Source: Coriobacteriaceae bacterium (GTDB lineage: Bacteria > Actinomycetota > Coriobacteriia > Coriobacteriales > Coriobacteriaceae). Taken from it: DNA of 64,000 nt. The stretch's first letter is position 1. Each line of letters begins with the position of its first letter. The stretch spans positions 955,397 to 1,019,396 of the forward strand of contig CABOHA010000001.1 in NCBI GenBank assembly GCA_902399975.1. The letters run 5' to 3'. Positions 43,023-52,379 of this stretch are shown here, piece after piece. Under the pieces are notes generated by a model. The model was not told where the DNA came from, ran no database searches, and saw only the letters and a program-made list of their open reading frames with translations. The position numbers and the translations under genes were made by a program.

Positions 43023-44726
43023 TTAGCGAGCTGCGGACTCGAGCAGTGCCTTGACCTCGGCAGCGGTGTTGCAGGCGAGCGCCTTCTCGGCGAGCTCGTC
43101 GCACTCGGCCTTGGTCCACTGGCTGATGGTCTTGCGGGCGCGCAGGATGGACGGAGCGCTCATCGAGAACTCCTCCAGGCCCCAGCTGATCAGCAGCGGC
43201 TCGAGCAACGGATCGGCAGCGGCCTCGCCGCACATACCGACCATGATGCCGGCCTTCACGCCGCTCTCAATGATATTCTTGAGCGAGCGGAGCACGGCGG
43301 GATAGTAAACCTGGTACAGGTTGGAGATGGTGTCGTTGCCACGGTCGGCGCACATGGTGTAGCCGATCAGGTCGTTGGTGCCGATGGAGAAGAAGTCGGC
43401 GACCTCGGCCAGGCGGTCAGCGAGCAGCGAGGCTGCAGGCGTCTCGACCATGATGCCGACCTCGATGTTCTCGTTGAACTTGCGACCCTCTTCGGTCAGC
43501 TCGGTCTTGCACTGCTCGACGAGCTCCTTGACAGCCAAGACTTCCTCGACGCAGGTGACGAGCGGGATCATAATCTTGACGTCACCGAAGGCGCTGGCGC
43601 GCAGCAGGGCGCGGAGCTGGACCTTGTACTGGTCGGGGTTGGCCAGGCAGTAACGCACGGCGCGGAAGCCCATGAAGGGGTTCTCTTCCTTGACCATGTG
43701 CAGGTACGGAATCTCCTTGTCGCCACCCACATCGAGCGTGCGGATGATGACTGGAGCGCCCTTGAGCGCGCTGGCGACCTTACGGTAGGCGTTGAACTGC
43801 TCCTCCTCGGAAGGAAGCTCAGCAGAGTCCATGAACAGGAACTCGGAACGGAACAGGCCGATAGCCTCGGCGTCGTGATCGAGCGCGTTGGGCACGTCAT
43901 CGGGGTTGCCGATGTTGCAGGCAATGATCTTCTTGATGCCGTCGGCAGTCACGGACGGCTTGCCGCGGAAGGCCTCGAGAGCCGCCTTCTCGGCAGCGAA
44001 AGCCTCGGCCTTGGCAGTGTAAGCGGCGAGCGTCTCCTCATCGGGATCGGCCTCGACGATACCCTTGCCGCCGTCGACGACAACGGTCATGCCGTTGCGC
44101 AGTGCGGTGCAGCTGTTGGAAACCGAAAGGACAGCAGGGATCTCGAGGGCGCGCGCAATGATTGCGGAGTGCGACGTGCGGCCACCAGTCTCGGTGACGA
44201 TACCGGCAACGTGCGCCTTATCGATCGTGGCGGTCATGGACGGCGTGAGGTCGTGCACGACAACGACGGTGTTCTCGGGCAGGACGGAAAGGTCGACGAC
44301 CTCCTTGCCCAGCAGCTCGGCCAGAATACCGGTGCGGATGTCGGCGATGTCGGCCGCGCGCAGACGGAACATCTCATCGTCCATGGACAGGAACATGTTC
44401 TCGAACATGGTCGAGGTGTCCATGAGCGCCTGCTCGGCGCAGGTGCCGCCGTCAATGGCGGCGTTGATGGCGTCGGTCATGCCCGGATCCTGAGCCAGGA
44501 CAATGTGTCCGCTCATGATCTCGGCCTCGGCCTCGCCCACCGTCTCCTTCATGTGATCGGCCTGAGCCTGGGTCTTCTCGCAGAAGACCGAAAGAGCGGT
44601 CTGATAGCGCTCCTTCTCTGCTGCCGAATCAGCAACCTCGTGCGGCTCAAACGTCAAGTCGGGATCGACGGCGACCATGACGGTGCCGATACCGATGCCC
44701 TCGGAAGCGTTGACTCCCTGATACAT
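43023..44726 (-). CDS. ptsI: Phosphoenolpyruvate-protein phosphotransferase (enzyme I)
   Basis: Transfers phosphate from PEP to HPr in all PTS sugar uptake. The 567-residue protein has the phosphorylated histidine in GGRTSHSAIIAR (about residue 185), then the PEP-binding barrel with LFRSEFLFMD, and MVGMCGEAAADP near the C-terminus. Start MYQGVNASEG at 44726 has GAGAGGA at proper spacing; an ATG two codons earlier would have the ribosome site touching it. It is separated from ptsH by a partial terminator. Confidence 0.95.
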   Translation of the reverse strand: MYQGVNASEGIGIGTVMVAVDPDLTFEPHEVADSAAEKERYQTALSVFCEKTQAQADHMKETVGEAEAEIMSGHIVLAQDPGMTDAINAAIDGGTCAEQALMDTSTMFENMFLSMDDEMFRLRAADIADIRTGILAELLGKEVVDLSVLPENTVVVVHDLTPSMTATIDKAHVAGIVTETGGRTSHSAIIARALEIPAVLSVSNSCTALRNGMTVVVDGGKGIVEADPDEETLAAYTAKAEAFAAEKAALEAFRGKPSVTADGIKKIIACNIGNPDDVPNALDHDAEAIGLFRSEFLFMDSAELPSEEEQFNAYRKVASALKGAPVIIRTLDVGGDKEIPYLHMVKEENPFMGFRAVRYCLANPDQYKVQLRALLRASAFGDVKIMIPLVTCVEEVLAVKELVEQCKTELTEEGRKFNENIEVGIMVETPAASLLADRLAEVADFFSIGTNDLIGYTMCADRGNDTISNLYQVYYPAVLRSLKNIIESGVKAGIMVGMCGEAAADPLLEPLLISWGLEEFSMSAPSILRARKTISQWTKAECDELAEKALACNTAAEVKALLESAAR

Positions 44727-44777
44727 TCCCATTCCTCTCTCCGTGTCATGTGATAAAGCGTTTTGCCATATCCATGA

Positions 44778-44814
44778 CAAAAGAGCGCAGCTACCTTAAG
44801 ACAGGTCACTGCGC
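44778..44814 (-). terminator. Partial terminator between ptsH and ptsI
   Basis: On the minus strand GCGCAG/CTGCGC plus inner ACCT/AGGT form an interrupted stem, followed by TCTTTTG. Position and imperfect stem suggest attenuation that yields more HPr than EI message. Confidence 0.6.
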
Positions 44815-44859
44815 CCCCAAATATGAACTTAGTTGTTCAACATGCGACCCGTTTGAGTT

Positions 44860-45123
44860 CTACTCGCCAAGACCGCTCTTGATGAGCTCGATGGCAGCAG
44901 CCAGAGCCTCGGCCTCGTCGGCGCCGTCGCACTTGACCTCGACCTCGGTGCCGCAGGGGATACCAGCAGCCATGAGGGCCATCGGGGACTTGCCGTTGAC
45001 CTCCTTCTCGGGGGTGACGACCGTCACGTCACAGGCGTACTTGCCCATGGTGGAGGCGAACAGACCAGCCGGACGCATGTGCAGACCCTGAGGATTAACG
45101 AGGGTAGCCTTCTCAGAAACCAT
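44860..45123 (-). CDS. ptsH: Phosphocarrier protein HPr
   Basis: Small PTS phosphocarrier of 87 residues. The active-site histidine is in NPQGLHMRPA (His15) and the regulatory serine in NGKSPMALM (Ser46), with the pattern of Gram-positive HPr that is also phosphorylated by HPr kinase. AAAAAAGGAG precedes the ATG. Confidence 0.96.
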   Translation of the reverse strand: MVSEKATLVNPQGLHMRPAGLFASTMGKYACDVTVVTPEKEVNGKSPMALMAAGIPCGTEVEVKCDGADEAEALAAAIELIKSGLGE

Positions 45124-45263
45124 AGTTGACTCCTTTTTTGTGTTTAACCCCTGTCATGCATGTGGCAGGAGTCAGATTCACGACGTTGTTTATATTAACT
45201 CACATCAAACGGTTTTTCATTGTGTTTCGCACGAATTGTTGGACAGATGTCGTTCGCTGTCCG

Positions 45264-45390
45264 CTCGCCTGCCGGGCGGGGCGGTTAAGTTTGCTGCTCT
45301 ACAGTCCTGCGCAAGACGGAAAGCACATTAAGTGCTTTCCTTTGCGTGCGGAACTCGCGACAAACTTAACCGCCCCGCCCGGCAGGCGAG
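45264..45390. repeat. Nested palindrome with conserved core, element F
   Basis: The outer arms of 30 bases (45264-45293, 45361-45390) are perfect inverted copies. The inner hairpin GGAAAGCAC, ATTAA, GTGCTTTCC (45318-45340) lies between ACAGTCCTGC (45301-45310) and CGTGCGGAACTCGCGA (45345-45360). Read on the minus strand, these two blocks equal those of element D at 6770-6888, while the inner stem bases differ in a compensating way and the outer arms are unrelated. It lies between fruA and ptsH. Confidence 0.88.
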
Positions 45391-45559
45391 CTGCGGGAAC
45401 ATGCTTCCGTCCAAGAAATATCGTGCAAAAGGAATTCTGGCTGAATTATTGTTCGCGTGGGTGATTCAGTCGATGAGGGCTATTTATGCCCTGTTGGGGA
45501 CTAAGGAGTGTCCCGGGGTGCCGGCAGGAAAGGAACATCCCTGAGTGCCGGGTGGTATG

Positions 45560-45596
45560 AAAAAAGGCGAGGACCCGTAGGGAGTCCTCGCCTTTG
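45560..45596 (-). terminator. Intrinsic terminator of fruA
   Basis: AAGGCGAGGAC and GTCCTCGCCTT-type sequences form an 11-bp stem on the minus strand, followed by TTTTTTC. It lies about 35 bases after the fruA stop. Confidence 0.92.
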
Positions 45597-45630
45597 TTAC
45601 AGGGGGCGATGTTATTCGCGTACTGTGGAA

Positions 45631-47634
45631 TTAGACCAGGCGGGCGTTGATCGTCTTGGCGATCTCGGCGGCGTCGGTGGAACCCTTGACGGTGGCACGG
45701 AAGTCCTCGTCCATGAGCGCCTCGGCGACCTTGGACAGGATCTTGAGGTGCGTGGTGCCAGCCTGTGCACCAGGGATGAGCAGAGCGATGGCCACGTTGA
45801 CGGGAGCGCCGTCCATGGTATCCCAACCGGTCACGCCGGACTCGTCCTTAACGACGATGACGGCAGCCTCGGTAATGGCGTCGGACTTGGCATGCGGGAT
45901 GGCGAAGCCCTCCATCATGCCCGTGGTGCCCTCGGCCTCGCGGGCCAGGAAGGCGTTCATCACGGCGTCGGCGTCGCTGGCGATACCGGCCTTGACAGCC
46001 TGGTTGGAAACGAAGCTCAGAGCCTCGTCACGAGAAGCGAAGTCCTCGGCGACAAAGACATTCTCGACCTTCACGAAGTCGGCAGCCTCGGCCTTAGGGG
46101 GCTCAACGGCAGCAGTCTCGGAAGCCTCAACCGGCTTGGCTACAGGAGCGGCCTTCTGATTCTTCTCGAAGTCGTACTTCTTGAAGGCCACGAACAGGAT
46201 GCCACCGATCACAGCGCCGATGAGGATCGAGAGGACCCACAGCGGACCGTTCTCGACAACGGGCAGGACCAGGAAGCCACCGTGAGGCGCCGGATCGTGA
46301 ACGTTGAACATAATGGTCAGGATCGAAGCGATGGAGGAACCGAGCATCATGATGGGCATGACCGGCCAGATGTTCTTGGTCATGAACGGAATGGCGCCCT
46401 CGGTGATGTGGGTGCAACCAAGAATGAGGTTGACGATACCGGCGTCGTGATCCTCCTGGCTGAAGTACTTCTTGCCGACAACGACAGCGAAGGTGGTGAT
46501 CAGCGGCGGAACAATGCAGGCGGCAGAGACGGCAGCCATGAAGTTGGTGCCAAAGTTGTAGGTATCGGTGCCAACGCCGGCAGCCAGTGCCTCGGTGAGC
46601 ATAGCAGTACCGGTGACGTAAGCAGCCTTGTTGACCGGGCCACCCATGTCAAAGGCGCACATGCAGCCGATGGCAAGACCCAGGACAACGGCGCCAGAGG
46701 CGGACAGGCCCTTGAGGAAATCCATCATGGCGGTGTTGATGGCAGCCATGGGGCCCGAAATGCCGAGCATGACCAGGCCGACGATAGCCGTCGAGAACAG
46801 CGGGTACAGGAAGATAGCCTTGAGGCCGTCCAGGTTCTTGGGCAGACCGGCAAAGACCTTCTCGAGCAGCAGGATGACATAGCCAGCGAGGAAGCCGCCG
46901 ACGATGCCGCCCAGGAAGCCGAAGCCCACGCCGGCGCCACCGGCGTCGATCATGCCGGTCTCGGCGTTAACAGGCAGGCCCTGAATGGCGATCATACCGG
47001 CAACAAAACCAGGGACGAGCGCCGGGCGCTTACCGATAGACTCGGCGATGTAGGCAGAAAGCACGGGAACCATGAGGTTCATGGCGATGCCGCCGATGAT
47101 CTTCAGCATAGCGGCGAAGGTGTTGTAGTCGGCAGCCGTCGAATCGAAGGACGTAATGCCCCACAGGAACGAGACGGCGGTCAGGACACCACCGGCAACG
47201 ACGAAGACCAGCATATGGCTGACGCCGTTCATAAGGTGCTTGTAGATGACGTGACCGATGGACTCCTTCTCCTCGGCCTCGTCCTCGACATCGGCAGCGG
47301 CTGCAACCGTGTTGTCGCCCTTGGCGGCGAGCGCGCGGTCAATCAGCTTACCGGCGGCCTCAACGGACAGGGCCTTGGAAACACCAACGGAAACCATGGG
47401 CTTGCCGGCGAAACGCTCAGCCTGGACATCCTTATCGGCTGCGACGACGACGGCCTTGGCACCGGTGATCTCGCTCTTGGTGAGCTCGTTCTCGACACCG
47501 ACCTGGCCATGGGTCTCGACCTTAATAGTCAGACCTCGCTCGGCAGCTGCCTTCTCCAGTGCCTCCTTCGCCATGAAGGTGTGCGCAATGCCGGTCGGGC
47601 AACCGGTGGCGGCGATGATGTCAAACTTAGCCAT
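45631..47634 (-). CDS. fruA: PTS fructose transporter, EIIB-EIIC-EIIA fusion
   Basis: Imports fructose and phosphorylates it at C1. Domain order over 667 residues: EIIB with the phosphorylated cysteine in ATGCPTGIAHT (about residue 12), EIIC with about nine helices (roughly 130-480), then EIIA with the histidine in FAIPHAKSDAI (about 580). This B-C-A order is less common than A-B-C in this family. ATG at 47634 follows AAAAAGGAGGG. It is divergent from the RpiR regulator and upstream of ptsH/ptsI/fruK on the same strand. Confidence 0.94.
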   Translation of the reverse strand: MAKFDIIAATGCPTGIAHTFMAKEALEKAAAERGLTIKVETHGQVGVENELTKSEITGAKAVVVAADKDVQAERFAGKPMVSVGVSKALSVEAAGKLIDRALAAKGDNTVAAAADVEDEAEEKESIGHVIYKHLMNGVSHMLVFVVAGGVLTAVSFLWGITSFDSTAADYNTFAAMLKIIGGIAMNLMVPVLSAYIAESIGKRPALVPGFVAGMIAIQGLPVNAETGMIDAGGAGVGFGFLGGIVGGFLAGYVILLLEKVFAGLPKNLDGLKAIFLYPLFSTAIVGLVMLGISGPMAAINTAMMDFLKGLSASGAVVLGLAIGCMCAFDMGGPVNKAAYVTGTAMLTEALAAGVGTDTYNFGTNFMAAVSAACIVPPLITTFAVVVGKKYFSQEDHDAGIVNLILGCTHITEGAIPFMTKNIWPVMPIMMLGSSIASILTIMFNVHDPAPHGGFLVLPVVENGPLWVLSILIGAVIGGILFVAFKKYDFEKNQKAAPVAKPVEASETAAVEPPKAEAADFVKVENVFVAEDFASRDEALSFVSNQAVKAGIASDADAVMNAFLAREAEGTTGMMEGFAIPHAKSDAITEAAVIVVKDESGVTGWDTMDGAPVNVAIALLIPGAQAGTTHLKILSKVAEALMDEDFRATVKGSTDAAEIAKTINARLV

Positions 47635-47761
47635 GTGTCCCTCCTTTTTAAGTTTTGCGCCCGCAGGCGCTCCCCTACACGCGCGTCCTTGCGCGCTTTT
47701 CCACAACTGAAAGATACCAACCTACCGTCCGCGTGAGAAGAGACAAGGCGCAATTCTCCGG

Positions 47762-47790
47762 TGAAAGGTTCTTTCATAACCGTAAACGGT
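47762..47790. promoter_or_regulatory. Candidate operator pair in the fruA-rpiR spacer
   Basis: TGAAAG, GTT, CTTTCA (47762-47776) is a perfect 6-bp inverted repeat and ACCGT, AA, ACGGT (47779-47790) another. RpiR-type regulators often bind TGAAA/TTTCA palindromes. The site is 128 bases before the fruA start and 117 before the regulator start. Confidence 0.45.
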
Positions 47791-47906
47791 AGGTGAAAGT
47801 TTACCATCAACACTTGAAACGGCAAGGTGTATCTTGTAATTGAAAATCCCCCTATACTATGACATTACAAAACGAGTCCGATTTTCATGCCAACCAGGAG
47901 CCATCC

Positions 47907-48764
47907 ATGACCGATAGTAGCAAGAGCGCACTTTCCCTCATTAGTACCCATCAGGGATACAGCGAGTCCGAGCAGCGTATTGTCGACTATATATTGGAGC
48001 ACCAGTCCGAGGCGCCACGCCTCACGGCGGCTCAGCTCTCGCGCGCCGCCGCCACGTCCGAGGCGACCGTTTCGCGCTTCTGCCGCAAGCTTGGCTTTGG
48101 CAGCTTCCGCAGCTTTCAGTTTTCGTTGGCGAGGGATTTGGAAAGCCAGCGCAACGAGGGCCTGACTGACGAAGTCTCGCTCGACAATATGGAGCAGAGC
48201 CTTAAGAACATCCTGGCTGCCAAGGTGAGCGAGCTTAATGCGACCATCGACGGGATCGACCACGATACGTTGGCGGCTGTTGTGCATGCCCTTAAGCATG
48301 CAGGAGTTATTGAGTTTGCGGCTGTGGGCAATACGAACGCGGTCGCGCTCGATGCGACGTTTAAGTTTTCGCAGCTGGGCCTGCGCTGCATGGCGAGCAC
48401 CATTAGCGAGACATCAATCGGCTTTGCGCTCACGTTGCGCCCGGGTGACGTCATCGTGCTCATCTCAAACTCCGGCAAGTCGCGCCGACTGAATCGCATG
48501 GCAAAAGCGGCTCGCGACTGCGGTGCCACCGTAGTCGTCATCAGCAGCGACAGCAAGTCTCCACTCGCGCGCCTGGCAGACTACACTTTTAATACCGTCA
48601 ACCACGAGGCGCTGCTGACGACGGGTGACTTTGCGTTCTCCAAGATCAGCGCCACGATGATCATCGAAGTTATCTACAACTTCCTGCTGCCCGAGATTGA
48701 AGACGCTCGCGAACATATCAGCTACTACGAGGAGCTCATCCAGCCGGACAAGGTCGTTGAGTAA
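47907..48764 (+). CDS. MurR/RpiR-family transcriptional regulator
   Basis: A 285-residue regulator: N-terminal HTH_6 domain (about 1-78, LSRAAATSEATVSRFCRKLG) and C-terminal SIS sugar-phosphate binding domain (about 110-255, VIVLISNSGKSRRL). ATG at 47907 has AGGAG six bases upstream; a 16-codon in-frame extension lacks a ribosome site. It is divergent from fruA, so control of the fructose PTS by fructose-1-phosphate or a related sugar phosphate is plausible. Confidence 0.9.
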   Translation: MTDSSKSALSLISTHQGYSESEQRIVDYILEHQSEAPRLTAAQLSRAAATSEATVSRFCRKLGFGSFRSFQFSLARDLESQRNEGLTDEVSLDNMEQSLKNILAAKVSELNATIDGIDHDTLAAVVHALKHAGVIEFAAVGNTNAVALDATFKFSQLGLRCMASTISETSIGFALTLRPGDVIVLISNSGKSRRLNRMAKAARDCGATVVVISSDSKSPLARLADYTFNTVNHEALLTTGDFAFSKISATMIIEVIYNFLLPEIEDAREHISYYEELIQPDKVVE

Positions 48765-48774
48765 AACGCGTAGT

Positions 48775-48803
48775 GGGACAAAAATTTCAGTCTATTTTGT
48801 CCC
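48775..48803. repeat. Single palindromic repeat, element G
   Basis: GGGACAAA, 13 bases, TTTGTCCC: a 29-base unit of the same design and length as each arm of element B at 3383-3482. The hairpin extends to 48773-48805 with GT/AC. It lies 10 bases after the RpiR gene and 20 before the recN stop, so it also fits between two convergent genes. Confidence 0.75.
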
Positions 48804-48823
48804 ACCAACACCGCTGATACGAC

Positions 48824-50452
48824 CTAGCCTCGAACTTCTTCGAGCATCTGCTTTGCGTGGGCCAAGCTTGCCTCGGACTGATCGCCGCTGAGCATGCGGG
48901 CGATCTCGGCGGTACGCGCTTCGCCGGTTACCTCGTCCAAATGCGTCTGGGGAACATCGCCCGGCTCCTTGCTGACAACATAATGCTTGTCGGCCATGAC
49001 GGCGACTTGCGCCAAGTGGGTTACGACAATCACTTGATGCGTAGCGGCAAGATCGGCCAGCACACCAGCAAGAGCACGAGCCGTGGAGCCGCCGACACCG
49101 GCATCGACCTCGTCAAATACCAGTGTGTCGACGCCGTCAGCATTACCCAAGACCACTTTGCTCGCCAGCATAACGCGGCTGAGCTCGCCGCCCGACGCAA
49201 TGCGGCGCAGGGGTCGCGGCGTCAAGCCGGCACCGCTGCGATACAAAAGCTCGTAGCTCGAAGGACCCGCCGGCGTCCACTCGGCGCGCGGAAGATCACG
49301 CGACTCCCAAACGAGCTCGGCGCCGCCCATCTCCAAGCGTGCCATCTGACGACCAACCTCGTGGCAGAAGCGCGGGGCAGCCGTATTGCGAGCGCGCTTA
49401 AGCGCCTTGGCAGCGGCAAACAACTCGCGCTCGGCAGCACCAAGTGATTCACGCGCCTTTTTGATCTGTTCATCGCCATCATCGACCAAGGACAGCAGCT
49501 CTTGCGAGCGATCGCGCATGGCAAAAACATCGTCCATGGTGGGACCCCACTGACGCAACAGGCCCTTGAGGTCGGAATACCGCTCACGCATGCGAGCGAG
49601 CTCGCGCGGGTCGAAGGCGACGCCATCGCGATAGGCACGAAGCTCGTTCGCGCTATCCTCAAGGGAGATACAGGCATCCGAAAGCGCATCAGCAATGTCG
49701 CCCAGTTTGCGATCGACGGTAGCCATACGGGAAAGCTCTGCCACGGCGCTGTTCACGGCATCGAGCGCTCCCCCTTCGGCGACAAGCGATGCATGGGCAT
49801 CGTTAGCTGTGGCAACCAGAACCTCGGCATGTTCGGAGCGCGGCAGCAGTTCCTCGAGTTCCTCATACTCGCCCGGCTTGGGGTCGACCGCGCCGATGCG
49901 CTCGAGGGCAAAGCGAGCCTCCTCGACACGGCTCCCCTGCGCACGCGAGGCTTCCTCCACACGGCGAAGCTCCTTGGCGGCGTCACGCGAAGCCTTAAAA
50001 CAGGCGCGATACTTCTCGAGCGCCTCATGCGCTGCGCGTCCAGCCCAGGCATCGACCATGGCAACATGATGCGCCGGATCGAGAAGGCGCTGGTGCTCAT
50101 GCTGGCCGCACAGATCCATCATCACGCCGACGCGCTCGGAAAGCTCGCGCACACTGGCGATGCGGCCATCGATCCTGACGCGACTGCGGCCTTCGGCAGA
50201 AAGGCTGCGCTGCACGGTGAAACCCTCCGAGTCGTGCGGGCCATCGAACAAGCGCGCCTCGACGCTGGCAAGCTCCTCTCCCTCGCGCACCGTCGACGAA
50301 TCTGCACGCTCGCCCAATATGAGCTTGAGCGCCGAAAGCAGAGCGGTCTTACCGGCACCAGTCTCGCCGGTTAGGACAGTCAGGCCAGCACTCGGAACCA
50401 ACGTCGCCTCGCGAATGAGTGCAATGTTAGAAACCTGCAGCTCATCGATCAT
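48824..50452 (-). CDS. recN: DNA repair protein RecN
   Basis: SMC-like ATPase for double-strand break repair. The 542-residue protein has Walker A LTGETGAGKTALLSALKL (about 26-43), a long coiled-coil middle, ABC signature IASGGELSRVMLA (about 425) and Walker B VDTLVFDEVDAGVGG. It overlaps nadK by eleven bases and is the last gene of a long minus-strand run. Confidence 0.95.
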   Translation of the reverse strand: MIDELQVSNIALIREATLVPSAGLTVLTGETGAGKTALLSALKLILGERADSSTVREGEELASVEARLFDGPHDSEGFTVQRSLSAEGRSRVRIDGRIASVRELSERVGVMMDLCGQHEHQRLLDPAHHVAMVDAWAGRAAHEALEKYRACFKASRDAAKELRRVEEASRAQGSRVEEARFALERIGAVDPKPGEYEELEELLPRSEHAEVLVATANDAHASLVAEGGALDAVNSAVAELSRMATVDRKLGDIADALSDACISLEDSANELRAYRDGVAFDPRELARMRERYSDLKGLLRQWGPTMDDVFAMRDRSQELLSLVDDGDEQIKKARESLGAAERELFAAAKALKRARNTAAPRFCHEVGRQMARLEMGGAELVWESRDLPRAEWTPAGPSSYELLYRSGAGLTPRPLRRIASGGELSRVMLASKVVLGNADGVDTLVFDEVDAGVGGSTARALAGVLADLAATHQVIVVTHLAQVAVMADKHYVVSKEPGDVPQTHLDEVTGEARTAEIARMLSGDQSEASLAHAKQMLEEVRG

Positions 50453-51302
50453 GACGCACTCCGTAGAACACGCGGCTCACCGAGTTATAGAAGCTCTCGG
50501 GGCCGTAATCCAGCAGCAGCACATCGCCGGGACCACGACGCACGGCCACGCTCTCGACCGTGCCATCGCAGGTAATAAACTGCCCGTCGATGGCAATCGC
50601 CGGCACGCTCGGGCGATCATCGGACATAAAGATCTCGACGACATCACTCGGCGAGGTCAAAAAAGCGCGAGCCTGAATGGTATGCGGAGCGATGGGCACA
50701 CAGACCATACCCGTGTAATCGGGGCTGACAATGGGGCCGCCGGCGGAAAGCGCGTAGCCGGTGGAGCCGGTCGCCGTCGAAACAACGACACCGTCGCCGC
50801 GAAGGCGGTCGATATGATGGCCGGACACCGTGATGTCAAATTCGACCATATCGGACAGGGGGCCGCGCGTAAGTGCCATATCGTTGAGGGCAAACGTGCG
50901 CACGACATCCTTCGCGCCGTCTTCGCGCACGGACACAATATCCGCGGCGATGGTGGCGCGGCGGCTCACGTGGAGCTCGCCGGACAGAGCATCGCTCACA
51001 ACCTGCAGAATGTCGCGCTCCTCGGGGCTCGCAGCAGTTAAAAAGCCCAGGTGACCATAGGAAAGACCAAGGATAGGAATCTCGCGATGGTTGAGGATGC
51101 GGGCAGCGCGCAGCAACGTACCGTCGCCGCCGAGCGTAATGACCAGATCTGAGCCATCAATATCAGGCGTGCTTTGAATCTTCGATCGCTGGTCGGCAGC
51201 CCATGCGACCTCGTAGCCCTGGCGCGAAAGCCAAAGCTCGAGCATCAGGCCGCTCTCGACCGCCTCTTGCTTGTAGTAATTGGGAACCAGAAAGACCTTC
51301 AT
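50442..51302 (-). CDS. nadK: NAD kinase
   Basis: Makes NADP from NAD and ATP. The 286-residue protein has the nucleotide motif LVITLGGDGTLLRAAR (about 55-68), LALND-type FALNDMALTRG, and VVSTATGSTGYALSAGGPIV, the NAD-binding signature. The start ATG overlaps the tlyA stop (ATGA). Confidence 0.96.
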   Translation of the reverse strand: MKVFLVPNYYKQEAVESGLMLELWLSRQGYEVAWAADQRSKIQSTPDIDGSDLVITLGGDGTLLRAARILNHREIPILGLSYGHLGFLTAASPEERDILQVVSDALSGELHVSRRATIAADIVSVREDGAKDVVRTFALNDMALTRGPLSDMVEFDITVSGHHIDRLRGDGVVVSTATGSTGYALSAGGPIVSPDYTGMVCVPIAPHTIQARAFLTSPSDVVEIFMSDDRPSVPAIAIDGQFITCDGTVESVAVRRGPGDVLLLDYGPESFYNSVSRVFYGVRHDR

Positions 51303-52111
51303 AGCGTTGCAGCTTTCTCGCTCAAAGCCGATACCTGGGGTTGCAGCTCATCGTCGGTGCGTTCACCAGGGGCAAACCTTGTGCCGTACAGGAAAAACTC
51401 AACGTTGCCCTTAGCGCCATGGATGGGCGACACGCACACGTCAAGCGGGAACAGGCCCTTGGCGGCAAAAAGCTCAATCGCCGCCACGAGCGTATCGCGG
51501 CGGACGGCGGGGTCGGTCACGATACCGCGCTCGCCCACCAGCGCAGCCGGCGCCTCAAACTGGGGCTTTACGAGCGTGCAGAACGAACCCGAAGGCTTCA
51601 GGCACGCCAGCACGGCGTCGATGATATTCGCGATGCCGGTAAACGAGACATCACATACAGCCAGGTCGATGGCACCGGCATAGCCAAGCTCAGGCAGCTG
51701 CGTCACGTTTGTGCGCTCATGCAGCGTCACGCGATCATCCTGACGCAACGACCAATCGAACTGGGCGCGACCCACGTCCACCGAGACAACGGTCGCAGCT
51801 CCGCGCTTGAGCAGGCAATCGGTAAAGCCGCCGGTAGAGCAGCCCACATCCAGACAGCTAAGGCCCGTCGGATTGATGCCAAACGCATCAAGCGCGCCTT
51901 CGAGCTTAAGACCGCCGCGGCCAACATAGGGAATGCGCCCCTTCACGTGCAGTGGCAGACCCGGAATCACCTTAAGGCCCGGCGAAGTCAAGCGCTCGCC
52001 GCCACTCGAGACCAATCCGGCCATAAGAGTGCGAAGGGCATCCGCGCGATCGGCGCAGATGCCCTGTGAAATCAGTTCGTCATCAAGACGCACGCGTTTC
52101 ATGAATGCCAT
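51299..52111 (-). CDS. tlyA: TlyA-family rRNA 2'-O-methyltransferase
   Basis: Methylates 16S and 23S rRNA ribose, the basis of capreomycin susceptibility in relatives; long annotated as haemolysin. The 270-residue protein has an N-terminal S4 domain (RVRLDDELISQGICADRADA) and a Rossmann methyltransferase with CLDVGCSTGGFTDCLL and LVKPQFE. Start alternatives are TTG 52114, ATG 52111 and ATG 52102 (MKRVRL); ribosome sites are weak for all. It lies between xseB and nadK. Confidence 0.9.
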   Translation of the reverse strand: MAFMKRVRLDDELISQGICADRADALRTLMAGLVSSGGERLTSPGLKVIPGLPLHVKGRIPYVGRGGLKLEGALDAFGINPTGLSCLDVGCSTGGFTDCLLKRGAATVVSVDVGRAQFDWSLRQDDRVTLHERTNVTQLPELGYAGAIDLAVCDVSFTGIANIIDAVLACLKPSGSFCTLVKPQFEAPAALVGERGIVTDPAVRRDTLVAAIELFAAKGLFPLDVCVSPIHGAKGNVEFFLYGTRFAPGERTDDELQPQVSALSEKAATL

Positions 52112-52137
52112 CAACCATTCGTATCCGGAGATGCGGC

Positions 52138-52377
52138 CTAGCTATCCTGGGATTCGTTTGCCGCATCCTCATCGTATTCCTGCTCGAGCTTATCGGCCTC
52201 ACGCGGCGTCAGCTCAAACTTGTCGACCATATCGACCGCGCGGGAGCCCAGCTCAATCGCTTCGTCAAACAGATCGAGTGAACGCTCCAAGGACGTATCC
52301 TTGGAGCGAACGGTAGCGATGATCTGGTCCAGACGGTCCGAGATCTCGTCAAAGTTGCGGACAGAACCCTCTGGCAT
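52138..52377 (-). CDS. xseB: Exodeoxyribonuclease VII small subunit
   Basis: A 79-residue helical protein with NFDEISDRLDQIIATVRSKD and LERSLDLFDEAIELG, the XseB pattern. The large subunit xseA is not adjacent and not in the window. The ribosome site GAGGAG overlaps the nusB stop region; the gap to nusB is two bases. Confidence 0.9.
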   Translation of the reverse strand: MPEGSVRNFDEISDRLDQIIATVRSKDTSLERSLDLFDEAIELGSRAVDMVDKFELTPREADKLEQEYDEDAANESQDS

Positions 52378-52379
52378 GG

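Noticed and set aside
42969..44753. Plus-strand open frame of 594 codons opposite ptsI
   Set aside because: No recognisable domain; exact shadow of ptsI on the other strand.
45507..45553. Direct repeat of TCCCGGGGTGCCGG / TCCCTGAGTGCCGG near the fruA terminator
   Set aside because: Short and imperfect, with no further context; may be decayed repeat sequence but not enough to call.
45508..47736. Plus-strand open frame of 742 codons opposite fruA
   Set aside because: Low-complexity Asp/Gly/His composition typical of antisense frames; fruA is certain.
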